Below, one piece after another: positions 1 to 8,654 of a DNA stretch of 64,000 nt (its first letter is position 1; each line of letters opens with the position of its first letter). The DNA is from Candidatus Magnetobacterium casense (GTDB taxonomy: Bacteria > Nitrospirota > Thermodesulfovibrionia > Thermodesulfovibrionales > Magnetobacteriaceae), in NCBI RefSeq assembly GCF_000714715.1, contig NZ_JMFO01000007.1:62001-126000 (forward strand), given 5' to 3'. The notes under the pieces are model-generated. The model worked only from the letters and a program-made list of their open reading frames with translations, ran no database searches and had not been told where the DNA came from. A program made the translations under genes and the position numbers.

Positions 1-1873
1 TCAGGTCATCGCTGGTCTGATATATATCCGCATCAATATCTGCCTTGTCTGCGCTTACGTTTATATCCCTCAGGGGGCTGTTGTACTGATAATAGCGCAT
101 GATCGCATCCCTGATCATCAACGGGGTTGATACGTTGACCGTTATCTGCTTTCCGGTGATACGCCCTATTTCCTTTATGGTTGCTATGTCCAGGGGGTTG
201 GCCATGGCAATGGTCAGGTCGCGGTTGTCCAGCTTCAGGGGGATTAACATATTGGCCTGCGCCACCGCCTCGGTGATAAGCTCGATGGCCTTTATGTCGG
301 CTGTAACTACGGTCAGGTCCGTGAAGGGTATCCCCAACTGCGTGGAGAAGGCCTTGCAAATGTCCCTTTCGCTAACGATACCCTTTTCCGTGAGCAGTTC
401 GCCCAACTTCTTTGTGCAGCTCTGCTTGTCACTAAGGGCTTCCGATATCTGCTGCTCGGTTACCAGTCCTGCATCCATGAGGATGTCGCCCAGTCGTTTT
501 ACCGGTTTTTTTTGATAAAATTGGACTATCCCCTTTCGTATGTCCGTGGCAGTAGAAACCTTTACCCTGATGCTCTTACCGGAGGCAAACGTCAGGGTAT
601 CAATTACCTCTCTGTCGAGGGGATCGCTTGTGGCTACATACAGGATGTTTCCCTCAACACTTAGCGGTATTGTCAGAAACTTGACGGCCAGCTTCTCCGG
701 GATGAACTTCAATGCCTCCGGCTGACAATTGTAATCATCCATTTCAACAAACGGTAAGCTCAGTTGAGCCGATACCGCCCTGGCTATATCCACATCCTTG
801 ATCAGGCCCTCCTCAACCAGGATGTCCCCCAGTCTTTTCTTTTTCTCCTTTTGAAGCTCAAGGGCATGTTCAAGATTAGCAGGTTCCAGCAGTCTGGCTG
901 CCAGCAAGACATCGCCCAGCATCACCTTTTTACCTGATGGCGAGTGCTTTGTCTCTATCGCATTTGCCAGAGATGATGTCACGGGTATCTCACCCAAACA
1001 CTGGGGGCATTCAACGTTATAAAACCTGTTAATCGCCTCTTTTATCTCCGTTGTAGTGGATATCACGATCTTCATGATCATCCCCGTGGCAATGGCAATG
1101 GCGTTGATGGCGTTGATGTCGAGTGGATCGGCCATGGATACAACCAGCACCCGCCTGATAATTGTCAAAGGGACGATGAGGTGCAGTTGAGCCAACCCCT
1201 GGGGAATGAATCGCAGGGCATCCTGGTTTGCTTCAACGTCTTTGAGCTCCTTGTAGGGGATGCCCAACTGTGCGGAGCAAGCCAGAACGATGTCTTTTTC
1301 CGTAGCCACCTTGTCGGCAACGAGTATCTCTCCCAGTCGGCGGTTGTCCGTCTCTTGTTTTTTCAGTGCTGCGGCAAGCTGTCTTTTGTTTATGACCTTT
1401 GCCTTTATGAGAATGTCACCTATATGCTCAACCTTTATCCCGGTGTAGAATCTGATTATAGCCTTTCTTATTTCGGTAGTGGTGGCCACACTGGTTTTGA
1501 TTTCCTTACCGGTGGCAAACCTTATGGCCCCCCGGAGGTGGTCATCGAGGGGGTCGGCCATGGCAACGCTTAAGATATTGTTTTCAAAGCTCAGGGGCAG
1601 GGTCAGGTACCTCTTGGCAAGGCTCTGCGGAATGATCCTCAGGGCCACGTGGTCGGGTTCAAAGGTTTTCAGGTCAACATAGGGGACTCCCAGCTGATTG
1701 GAAAACGCCCTTACTATATCCTCTTCCTTGAGCCACCCCTTATGGCACAAGATTATACCGAGACGCTTCTTTGTCCGCTTCTGCTCCTCCAGTGCCTCCT
1801 GCAACTGCTGCGACGTAATCATGCCGGATTGCACCAGGATGTCACCGAGTTTTTCACTTGCCCTTAACACCAC
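1..1873 (-). CDS. Tandem MshEN-domain protein (PilB/GspE N-terminal type), 3' end beyond window
   Basis: An uninterrupted minus-strand frame of 624 codons runs off the left edge. I start it at the GTG at 1873 because an AAGGAG ribosome site lies 8 bases upstream, and the only nearby ATG (1875) reaches a stop in four codons. The protein has four successive units of about 150 residues. Each contains a 'LGDIL(V/M)..G' helix pair, a second 'LG..L...G' helix, a 'Q(L/M).(V/I)P' turn and a beta-rich 'L.(V/I)AM(A/S).P(L/D)' segment. This is the MshEN fold (T2SSE N-terminal), known to bind cyclic di-GMP in MshE-type pilus ATPases. No Walker motif appears before the edge, so either an ATPase domain follows outside the window or this is an ATPase-less c-di-GMP sensor. 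Four copies is unusual, since PilB/MshE usually carry one or two. Confidence 0.85.
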   Translation of the reverse strand, partial: MVLRASEKLGDILVQSGMITSQQLQEALEEQKRTKKRLGIILCHKGWLKEEDIVRAFSNQLGVPYVDLKTFEPDHVALRIIPQSLAKRYLTLPLSFENNILSVAMADPLDDHLRGAIRFATGKEIKTSVATTTEIRKAIIRFYTGIKVEHIGDILIKAKVINKRQLAAALKKQETDNRRLGEILVADKVATEKDIVLACSAQLGIPYKELKDVEANQDALRFIPQGLAQLHLIVPLTIIRRVLVVSMADPLDINAINAIAIATGMIMKIVISTTTEIKEAINRFYNVECPQCLGEIPVTSSLANAIETKHSPSGKKVMLGDVLLAARLLEPANLEHALELQKEKKKRLGDILVEEGLIKDVDIARAVSAQLSLPFVEMDDYNCQPEALKFIPEKLAVKFLTIPLSVEGNILYVATSDPLDREVIDTLTFASGKSIRVKVSTATDIRKGIVQFYQKKPVKRLGDILMDAGLVTEQQISEALSDKQSCTKKLGELLTEKGIVSERDICKAFSTQLGIPFTDLTVVTADIKAIELITEAVAQANMLIPLKLDNRDLTIAMANPLDIATIKEIGRITGKQITVNVSTPLMIRDAIMRYYQYNSPLRDINVSADKADIDADIYQTSDDL

Positions 1874-2028
1874 ATCAAAAGCTCCTTATGCCTACTTTTT
1901 TAGCAGCCCCTATGTGCTTAAGAAACACCTCAACATACTTCATATTATTTTAATTTATCGGTTAATTAAAAGTAAATCTTTATCTAAATACCCATAACCC
2001 ATGAATAAATTATATAATTATCGCTTAA

Positions 2029-2958
2029 CTACAGGCAGTCTGTTGTTTTATTGTACCGCTTACCCTGTCGGGCATTCTTTTGTCTGAACGTACTGTCAAT
2101 GTCTCTGATTATCTGTTGTCGTGTCCGGTGCCACCTGGGGGCAATGAGGATGTCATCCGGGGCCAGGGCAAAGAGCCTTTGCAGGACGATCCCCGGGGCG
2201 AGTCTTTCCACGAACTCAACGAGGAAGTCCAGGTAATCATGGTAGCTAAAGACGTAGAAGGGGTTTTCGTTGTATATATCGGCCATCCTGGTGTTTTTTA
2301 CAACCTGGAGCTGGTGTATCTTTAGAAACTCAACAGGCAGCGAGGAAACCTCATCGGCCATGTCAAGCATCTCCTGGATAGTTTCAGTGGGCAGGCCAAC
2401 GATGAGGTGTGCGCCGATGGCGATTCCCCTGTCTCTGGTTATTTCAATGGTATCGAGAAAACACTTGTAGTCGTGTCCCCTGTTGATGTACAACAGACTC
2501 TTGTCGTAGATCGATTGCAGGCCATACTCCACCAGCACGAAGTGGGTCTTTGATATATGACTCAGGAGGTCAACCTTTTGTTCGTCGATGGTATCGGGTC
2601 TGGTGCCGATGGCAAGGCCGATGACGTCGGGGTGTGCCAAGGCTTCGTAGTACATCACAGAGAGCGCTGCGACATCGGCATAGGTGTTGGTAAACGGCTG
2701 GAAGTACACTATAAACCGTTTTGCCTTGTATCTGCGCTTGAGGTAGACTATACCGGCGCTTACCTGGTCCTTGATGCTCACGGTTGGCTGACAGGCGGAG
2801 GGCCTGAAGCTGTCGTTGTTACAGTAGATGCAGCCACCGTAGGCGACCTTGCCGTCCCTGTTGGGGCACGTAAAGCCGGCATCCACGTTCACCTTGTAAA
2901 CGATTTCGCCAAACCTCTGTCGCATGTATGAACCAAAAGAGTTGCTCCACTGTTGCAT
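2029..2958 (-). CDS. TIGR01212-family radical SAM protein (YhcC/YtqA-like)
   Basis: A 309-residue radical SAM enzyme. Cluster cysteines lie near residues 31-47 (CPNRDGKVAYGGCIYC); this widely spaced CX(n)CxYC pattern is typical of the TIGR01212/YhcC family rather than the usual CxxxCxxC. Downstream, 'FQPFTNTYA', 'IGTRPD', 'EYGLQS', 'GAHLIVGLP' and 'KIHQLQVVKNT' are family-conserved blocks. Length matches the family (about 300). YhcC homologues are cytoplasmic Fe-S proteins of uncertain substrate, some linked to tRNA modification, so the reaction is not assigned. The ATG sits 8 bases after a plausible -10 box, suggesting a leaderless transcript. It diverges from the small membrane protein gene at 3138. 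Confidence 0.9.
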   Translation of the reverse strand: MQQWSNSFGSYMRQRFGEIVYKVNVDAGFTCPNRDGKVAYGGCIYCNNDSFRPSACQPTVSIKDQVSAGIVYLKRRYKAKRFIVYFQPFTNTYADVAALSVMYYEALAHPDVIGLAIGTRPDTIDEQKVDLLSHISKTHFVLVEYGLQSIYDKSLLYINRGHDYKCFLDTIEITRDRGIAIGAHLIVGLPTETIQEMLDMADEVSSLPVEFLKIHQLQVVKNTRMADIYNENPFYVFSYHDYLDFLVEFVERLAPGIVLQRLFALAPDDILIAPRWHRTRQQIIRDIDSTFRQKNARQGKRYNKTTDCL

Positions 2959-2966
2959 ACATTATA

Positions 2967-2996
2967 ATTATCCACCTTTAGCTCTGCATATGTCAA
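2967..2996 (-). promoter_or_regulatory. Predicted sigma-70 promoter of the YhcC-like gene
   Basis: On the minus strand a TTGACA -35 (2996-2991) is followed after 18 bases by GATAAT (2972-2967). The ATG of the radical SAM gene begins 8 bases later, so transcription would start at or next to the start codon (leaderless mRNA). This fits the absence of a Shine-Dalgarno sequence. Seen directly, activity inferred. A TATAAT at 3072-3077 on the other strand could serve the divergent gene. Confidence 0.55.
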
Positions 2997-3137
2997 ACAC
3001 GCCTGATTTGCCCTCCGGAGGATTTTTTTTACGGCAAGGATATTTTTGCATTCAATCAACGCGAAATCTGCTATAATATTTCGTGTAGACAGATAGGGCT
3101 GTTTTGTTGCCCTGATTGCCGGATTTTGGTTGTTGCG

Positions 3138-3419
3138 ATGAAAATAGATGCTCATACAGGCTCAGGGATAGCCCTGATTGTTATAGGTGCATTGATCAGC
3201 ATAGGTAACTGGCTGATACTCATAAGACGTATGACAGGCAAGCGTTTTATATCAGCCGTACCTCTGATAGGTGCGTTGTTTATTGGCATTGGAATGTTGT
3301 TTATTCCGGGCATAAGGCGATATTTCTTTATCGCCCTGTTAGTGGATTTCGGCACCCTTGAGTTGCTGTACTATCTGCCTAGGGTTATTATACGTGAAAT
3401 CCGGGACTCACGTAAGTAG
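3138..3419 (+). CDS. Small integral membrane protein, unknown
   Basis: About 93 residues from the ATG at 3138; an in-frame TTG at 3126 would add four. Three hydrophobic stretches, roughly residues 8-25, 38-56 and 60-80, are separated by short basic loops (RRMTGKR, GIRRY), giving a two- to three-pass membrane protein. The C-terminus is charged (REIRDSRK). No motif identifies a family. No clear ribosome site precedes either start; a TATAAT box lies at 3072-3077. It stands alone between the divergent radical SAM gene and the receiver-SPOR gene. Function unknown. Confidence 0.6.
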   Translation: MKIDAHTGSGIALIVIGALISIGNWLILIRRMTGKRFISAVPLIGALFIGIGMLFIPGIRRYFFIALLVDFGTLELLYYLPRVIIREIRDSRK

Positions 3420-3574
3420 CGGGTTGATTAAGTGCCTGAACATGATTAACTTAACATACGCAACGAAACTTTATAATTTTACTACGGAATTTTGCTACTG
3501 AATCAGGGGGGCTTGCTTTATTTGAATCAAAAAATAAATACTATAGGATATTTATATTACGAAGGAGTGATTTT

Positions 3575-5095
3575 ATGAGTGACAGTAGCATTATCGTCAT
3601 AGATGATGATAAGAATAACTCCCAACAAATAAGCGAGATACTAAGACAAGAAGGTTATACAGTTTACAGTACCACGACCAAGGCTGAGTCTGTGGCTCAG
3701 GTGAAGAAGAATCCGCCCGGGCTGATATTTGTTAAGTCCATGCTGATGGACGCCAGCGGCTATGAGATTATCAGGGACATTCGGAGTACACACCCGGACA
3801 TCCCCTTTATCATGCTCACCGAAATAGATAAACGATATGATGACAGATACAGAACCATCTACAAGATAGTCGATACCGTAAGGATACCCGTAGAGCGGGA
3901 GGACCTCCTGGAAAAGACAAGAATCCACATTGTAGACGCAAACGACATGCTCAACGAAACGGCCCCCTACGACCCTGACATTGACGACGTGGCCACAGAA
4001 AAAGCCTCGCGACCACTACCTCAATATGAGCAGGAGCAGGAAGAGGAGGAGGTTCACCCCCGGGAAGATGACTCCTCTGGGCATCGTGAAAAGGCTGGAC
4101 TGTTTGAACTGGAGGAGGTATCGTACCAGAACGACCGGGATACCCAGGATGCAGAGGGGTTTGGACAGGACACACAAGCCTTCGCAGCAGAGTCGGCAGA
4201 AGATACCCCTGATTTTGAAGAAAACCCCAGACTTGCCGCTCTACGCCAAAAGAGGGAGAGGTTTGACTTTGAGGAAGAGATCAATCGTCAAAATAAAGAC
4301 TACGCAGAGGACATCACCACGCTGGAACACGATGAGGAGGAATTTATACGGTCGCTGAAGGAGAAAAACGCCAAGAAGAAGCGGCTCATTGCCGGGATAG
4401 TTGCGGCGGTTTTCGTGGTAATCGTGGGCGTGGTCTATATGTTTGCAGTAAAGGATGGCCAGCCTGCAAAGGGCAAAAAGCCGCTTATCGCTCAAAAAGC
4501 AACCCCGCAGCCCATCGTGCCGGTTGTAAAACCCACGCCGCAGCAACTTCCGGTGGTTGTCGCTACACCTGCACCTGTTGCTGCAACACCGGAGCCGTTG
4601 AACCGGGTTACGCCGGAACCACCAAAGCAACAACGCATTACGCCTGAGTACGTTGAACCAGAAGAGGTAAAAGTACCCCCCAAAGAACAGGTACAACAGC
4701 AACGTCAGGCCCAAAAGTCTCCAAAGGCAGTCCCCGATAAGCCTAAGCCCAAGGACAAGGCCGTTGTTACCAAGGAGTCAAAGCCTCATAAAGCGGCCAA
4801 ACCCGTAAAAGAGGATAGGCAGAAAGCCCCCGAAGAACCCGTCGATACAGCCCAGGAGGCCTACACGATACAGTTGGGTTCTTTTGCAGACCCCTCAAAT
4901 GCCAAGCGTCTGAAGGAATCTCTCAAGAAGGAAGGCTACAGTGCCTATGTCAGGGAGTTTCCGCCACAGTCGGGGCAAGACGTTGCCATGCACAAGGTCT
5001 TTGTTGGCCGGTACAAGAACAAGGCCGATGCACTTAAAACCGTAAATAAGCTCAAAGGGACGAAAAACGTGGACCTGATCCTGAAAAAGATGTGA
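3575..5095 (+). CDS. Degenerate response-regulator receiver + TM + SPOR domain protein
   Basis: 506 residues with a GAAGGAG ribosome site. Domain order: receiver-like domain (about 1-120) starting 'IIVIDDDKNN'; an acidic low-complexity stretch (about 130-265); one membrane helix (about 270-290, rich in I/V/A, after KKKR); a Pro/Lys/Gln-rich linker; and a SPOR domain (about 429-505, 'YTIQLGSFADPSNAKRL'), which in known proteins binds denuded peptidoglycan. The acidic pocket (D10-D12) and switch Thr (FIMLTE) remain, but the phosphoacceptor Asp position, expected in 'LIFVKSMLMDASGYE', holds Lys54, and the conserved K-P near the end reads 'VRIPVE'. It is therefore probably a pseudo-receiver. Topology places the receiver in the cytoplasm and SPOR in the periplasm, suggesting a link to septal or cell-wall sites. 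It lies 21 bases before a radical SAM gene and is probably co-transcribed with it. Confidence 0.85.
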   Translation: MSDSSIIVIDDDKNNSQQISEILRQEGYTVYSTTTKAESVAQVKKNPPGLIFVKSMLMDASGYEIIRDIRSTHPDIPFIMLTEIDKRYDDRYRTIYKIVDTVRIPVEREDLLEKTRIHIVDANDMLNETAPYDPDIDDVATEKASRPLPQYEQEQEEEEVHPREDDSSGHREKAGLFELEEVSYQNDRDTQDAEGFGQDTQAFAAESAEDTPDFEENPRLAALRQKRERFDFEEEINRQNKDYAEDITTLEHDEEEFIRSLKEKNAKKKRLIAGIVAAVFVVIVGVVYMFAVKDGQPAKGKKPLIAQKATPQPIVPVVKPTPQQLPVVVATPAPVAATPEPLNRVTPEPPKQQRITPEYVEPEEVKVPPKEQVQQQRQAQKSPKAVPDKPKPKDKAVVTKESKPHKAAKPVKEDRQKAPEEPVDTAQEAYTIQLGSFADPSNAKRLKESLKKEGYSAYVREFPPQSGQDVAMHKVFVGRYKNKADALKTVNKLKGTKNVDLILKKM

Positions 5096-5116
5096 GCACT
5101 GCCCTGTAGTACGCAG

Positions 5117-6295
5117 ATGTCAGGGACGAGGTATTTTTTGGCACCGGGGTGTCACCTCAAGCGGCTCGAAACGCCGTGTCTATACCGTGTGGAGACGGAC
5201 GACCTCTATGAGGTTGACGATACAGCGTTTGAGTTCCTGGCGATGGCGGCCTCTGATGAGGGTGTCTTAGGTGAGGCAACCGAGTTCGTTGACTTCTGTA
5301 TCGGTGAGGGTATCCTGCAACAGGCTATGCAGCGGACCAAAAGACCAACCGCTCCACTGCAGGGCAGACCCAATCCGCAACAATCGCCTCTGCCGTCACT
5401 GCGATACCTCGAACTACAGCTCACGGACGAGTGTAATCTGAACTGCAAGCACTGCTACATAGAGTCGTCCAGGACTAACAGGATGACCGTGGAGCAGATA
5501 TGTTCGGTACTGGGCGAGTTTGAGGACATGCAGGGGCTGAGGGTGTTGCTAACGGGGGGAGAGCCGACGATGCACCCCGATTTTGCACACTTAAACGCCC
5601 TGCTGCCACGGTTTGCCCTGAGAAAGCTCCTGTTTACAAATGGCCTGTTACTGGATAACGACATGCTTGATACCTTAAACGTGGATGAGGTAATCATCAG
5701 CGTGGACGGCATGAAGGATGGCCATGAGGCGTTGCGGGGGGCAGGTACATTCAACAGGACGTTGGAGGCCATTGAGGCATCTGTCAGCAAGGGGTTTGCC
5801 ACGTCCGTTTCGACGATGATACATGCCTTAAACGTCAACGACTTTGACCACATGCAAGGGATGTTTACAGAGATGGGGGTCAAGGACTGGATAGTTGACA
5901 TCGCCTCTGTAGCCGGTAACTTTAAGGAGCACACAAACCTGAAGGTATCTCCGGCAATTGGCGGGAGGCTGTTGAATTACGGTTTTGGTGGAGAAATCCA
6001 CTACGGTGATACGGACTTTGCCTGTGGCTATCATCTGATGTCCGTCCTGGCAGATGGCAAAGCAGCCAAGTGTGCCTTCTACGCAAGTCAGCCCGTTGGC
6101 AACGTAATGGAGGATGGCCTGCTGAAATGTTGGCAGCGTATTAAACCGATAACGATAGCGAGTCTAAAGTGCAATGATTGCCAGGAGAAGCTGACATGCA
6201 GAGGCGGTTGCAGATACAGGGCCGCAGAGTTCGGTGACCCATCAGGCAAGGATCTCTACAGATGTCAGAAGGCAAGAACGGAAAAAGAAATGTGA
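5117..6295 (+). CDS. Radical SAM/SPASM protein with N-terminal PqqD-like domain
   Basis: 392 residues. Residues 1-85 ('YFLAPGCHLKRLETP...YEVDDTAFEFL') resemble a PqqD-type winged-helix/RRE segment. The radical SAM core begins at about 95 with CNLNCKHC (CxxxCxxC), followed by 'LLTGGEPTMHPDF' and 'ISVDG'. The C-terminal SPASM region has 'CGYHLMSVLADGKAAKC' and a cysteine cluster 'CNDCQEKLTCRGGCRY'. Proteins of this build modify ribosomal peptides (PqqE, mycofactocin types) or tetrapyrroles (NirJ/AhbD types). No precursor peptide or heme gene is visible nearby, so the substrate is open. It follows the receiver-SPOR gene by 21 bases, implying an operon; after it comes non-coding DNA and the tRNA pair. 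Confidence 0.88.
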   Translation: MSGTRYFLAPGCHLKRLETPCLYRVETDDLYEVDDTAFEFLAMAASDEGVLGEATEFVDFCIGEGILQQAMQRTKRPTAPLQGRPNPQQSPLPSLRYLELQLTDECNLNCKHCYIESSRTNRMTVEQICSVLGEFEDMQGLRVLLTGGEPTMHPDFAHLNALLPRFALRKLLFTNGLLLDNDMLDTLNVDEVIISVDGMKDGHEALRGAGTFNRTLEAIEASVSKGFATSVSTMIHALNVNDFDHMQGMFTEMGVKDWIVDIASVAGNFKEHTNLKVSPAIGGRLLNYGFGGEIHYGDTDFACGYHLMSVLADGKAAKCAFYASQPVGNVMEDGLLKCWQRIKPITIASLKCNDCQEKLTCRGGCRYRAAEFGDPSGKDLYRCQKARTEKEM

Positions 6296-6399
6296 TAAGG
6301 GCAAGCATCCTCCCATGCAGCATAGGATGGATTTGCGAATATCTATGGCAAGACCATTGCTCGTAATTAATTAAAAAAAATTGTCCGAAAAAAACACTG

Positions 6400-6428
6400 T
6401 TGACATCGGCAAAAATATCCTGTATAAT
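6400..6428 (+). promoter_or_regulatory. Consensus sigma-70 promoter for the tRNA pair
   Basis: Exact TTGACA (6400-6405), a 17-base spacer, and exact TATAAT (6423-6428), about 21 bases before the first tRNA base. Perfect hexamers with ideal spacing indicate a strong constitutive promoter, as expected for stable RNA. An A-rich tract upstream (6370-6395) may act as an UP element. Confidence 0.9.
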
Positions 6429-6448
6429 TAAAGGATTGAGCTTGGTTT

Positions 6449-6521
6449 GAGCCGCTAGCTCAGCAGGTAGAGCACCGCCCTTTTAAGGCGGGCGTCCTGG
6501 GTTCGACTCCCAGGCGGCTCA
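6449..6521 (+). tRNA. tRNA-Lys (anticodon TTT)
   Basis: Complete cloverleaf: acceptor stem GAGCCGC pairs with GCGGCTC, T8, D stem GCTC/GAGC, anticodon stem CCGCC/GGCGG enclosing loop CTTTTAA (anticodon TTT, lysine), and T arm CCTGG-GTTCGAC-TCCCAGG. Discriminator base is A; the following bases are CA, so CCA is not fully encoded. It is six bases from tRNA-Glu and probably in the same transcript. Confidence 0.97.
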
Positions 6522-6527
6522 CATGGA

Positions 6528-6605
6528 GTCCCCATCGTCTAGTCCGGCCTAGGACATCGGCCTTTCACGTCGGTAACACGGGTTCGAATCCCGTTGGGGA
6601 CGCCA
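6528..6605 (+). tRNA. tRNA-Glu (anticodon TTC)
   Basis: Acceptor stem GTCCCCA pairs with TGGGGAC, the anticodon loop is CTTTCAC (TTC, glutamate), and the T arm contains GGTTCGAATCC. The discriminator is G and CCA is encoded (6603-6605), unlike in the neighbouring tRNA-Lys. The anticodon stem has a G-T wobble. It follows tRNA-Lys in tandem behind the same promoter. Confidence 0.97.
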
Positions 6606-6722
6606 ACTCCACTTTTTTACGGCTAAATATGATAGCCTCCCATAAGCAAAATTGCCTTGTTGTTTATTCCATTGATATCGTATAATATATACCTGAGCGA
6701 TAATAGCCTTAAAGGGGTAAAT

Positions 6723-8654
6723 ATGAAAAAAGACGTTGGACTCCTAATTGTTAAAGCCGCAAAGGTAATTGTTGCAACCATATTAACGCTGCTGGCCTCC
6801 GTAGGGGTTTACGGAAACGACAAGGTGGAGGTTTTTGTTCAGGCGGGGCATTTCGGCCCGATTACCGCCGTAGCTATAACCCCTGATGGCAAGTATGCCG
6901 TCTCCGGCAGTGAGGATAGAACCATGAAACTGTGGGACATAGACACGGCAAAGGAGATCAGGACTTTCAGAGGACATTTTGGCCCGGTTACATCCATTGC
7001 AATACCCCCTGATGGCAGGCATGTTCTATCTGCGAGTGAGGATAAAACCCTCAAGCTGTGGGACATCGCCTCCGGCAGAGAACTCAAAACATTCACCGGA
7101 CACTCGGACAAAGTTCACTCGGTAGCAATATCCCCCAACGGCAAGTATGCACTATCTGCAAGCGAAGATAAGACACTCAAGATGTGGGACATAACCTCCG
7201 GCAGGGAACTCAGGACTTTCACCGGACACGCAGACAAGGTTCACTCGGTAGTGATAACCCCCGACGGCAAGTATGCCCTATCTGCAAGCGAGGATAAGAC
7301 CCTCAAGCTGTGGGACATCGCCACCGGCAGGGAACTCAGAACGTTCATCGGGCACTCAAAAGGTGTAAGGGCAGTGGCACTGTCCCCCGACGGTAAGTAT
7401 GCCTTATCTGCAAGCGGGGATAACGTCCCGAGGCCGTGGGACTTAACCACCGGTAGGGAACTCAGAACTCTCAAAAAAGGGTTCTACCCGGTGGCAATAA
7501 CCCATAACGGCAGGCATGCCCTGGTTGCAACCCTTGGGACATCCCTCAAGATGTGGGACTTAGCCACCGGCAGAGAGGTTACGACTTTCAAAGGAAGTTC
7601 GACCCCTGTTCAACACCTGGCACTGTCCCCTGATGGCAGATATGTTTTATCCGGAGATGCCTATAGTGACCTGAAAATGTTGGATATAAACACCGGCAAG
7701 GAGGTCAAAAATCTCAAAGGCTATGCCGATCTGATCAGCTACGCAACACTATCCCCTGACGGCAAATATGCCCTATCCGGAGGGTGCGACAGAACCCTCA
7801 AGCTGTGGGATATGACCACTGGCAGCGTTAAAACTCTTACGGAATATACGGAACCAGTCAACGCCGTAATAATGCCCGCTGATGACCCACACACCGGTGC
7901 CAAAGCCCCACCCATGATAACTATGCCTAGCAACAGAATTAAGGGATATATTGAGGCCGTTAACTCTGCAGCAATATCCCACGATGGCAAGTATGTCGTC
8001 TCATCCTGGGATCATACCATGCAACTGTGGGACATAGCCTCCGGCAGGGCAATTAAAACCTTCAAGGGACATAGCAATTATATTTACTCCGTAGCAATAT
8101 CACATAACGGCAGGTATGTCTTATCCGGAAGCAGGGACAAAACCCTGAAGCTGTGGGACATCGACTCCGGTAACGAACTCAGGACATTCTCTGGCCACTC
8201 CGACAAGGTCACCTCCGTAGCACTATCCCGCAACGACAAGTATGCCTTATCCGGCAGTTGGGACAAGACCCTGAAACTCTGGGACACGGCCTCTGGCAAC
8301 GAACTCAGGACCTTCACCGGCCACTCCGACAAGGTCACCTCCGTAGCGCTGTCCTCTGACGGCAGGTACGCCTTATCCGGAAGCAACGACAAAACCCTGA
8401 AGCTGTGGGACATCGCCTCCGGCAAGGCACTAAGAACATTCACTGGCCACTCCGGCAGGGTCACCTCCGTAGCGCTGTCCCACGACGGCAAGTACACCTT
8501 ATCCGGAAGCAACGACAAAACCCTGAAGCTGTGGGATATCGCCTCCGGCAAGGCACTAAGAACCTTCACCGGTCATCGGGCGGGGGGATTTCCGTATCGC
8601 TGTCCCACGATGGCAGGTATGTCTTGTCTGCCGGTACGAGTATGGACACGGTAG
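6723..8654 (+). CDS. WD40-caspase-like protein, N-terminal part (frame breaks near 8582)
   Basis: Starts at ATG 6723 after AAGGGG with a signal peptide (about 1-30, 'KVIVATILTLLASVGVYG'). It then carries about thirteen WD40 repeats of the 'GH...V.SVA(I/L)SPDGKYALS.S.DKTLKLWD' type; a fourteenth begins just before the frame is lost, so the intact protein would form two seven-bladed propellers. At a run of six G (8582-8587) the frame shifts: the protein ends in about 30 non-homologous residues, while the WD40/caspase coding continues in another frame to 10060. Restoring one base gives a 1113-codon gene that aligns end to end with the next gene. Exported by prediction. The break is either a real mutation or a homopolymer sequencing error. 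Confidence 0.85.
   Translation: MKKDVGLLIVKAAKVIVATILTLLASVGVYGNDKVEVFVQAGHFGPITAVAITPDGKYAVSGSEDRTMKLWDIDTAKEIRTFRGHFGPVTSIAIPPDGRHVLSASEDKTLKLWDIASGRELKTFTGHSDKVHSVAISPNGKYALSASEDKTLKMWDITSGRELRTFTGHADKVHSVVITPDGKYALSASEDKTLKLWDIATGRELRTFIGHSKGVRAVALSPDGKYALSASGDNVPRPWDLTTGRELRTLKKGFYPVAITHNGRHALVATLGTSLKMWDLATGREVTTFKGSSTPVQHLALSPDGRYVLSGDAYSDLKMLDINTGKEVKNLKGYADLISYATLSPDGKYALSGGCDRTLKLWDMTTGSVKTLTEYTEPVNAVIMPADDPHTGAKAPPMITMPSNRIKGYIEAVNSAAISHDGKYVVSSWDHTMQLWDIASGRAIKTFKGHSNYIYSVAISHNGRYVLSGSRDKTLKLWDIDSGNELRTFSGHSDKVTSVALSRNDKYALSGSWDKTLKLWDTASGNELRTFTGHSDKVTSVALSSDGRYALSGSNDKTLKLWDIASGKALRTFTGHSGRVTSVALSHDGKYTLSGSNDKTLKLWDIASGKALRTFTGHRAGGFPYRCPTMAGMSCLPVRVWTR

Noticed and set aside
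6315..6374. 19-codon frame after the radical SAM-SPASM gene as a possible precursor peptide
   Set aside because: No ribosome site, no Cys/Gly-rich or repeated core, and it overlaps the UP-like region of the tRNA promoter.
7241..8569. Long antisense frames across the WD40 repeats
   Set aside because: They repeat with the WD40 unit and are an artefact of codon bias on the other strand; no ribosome sites and no domain.
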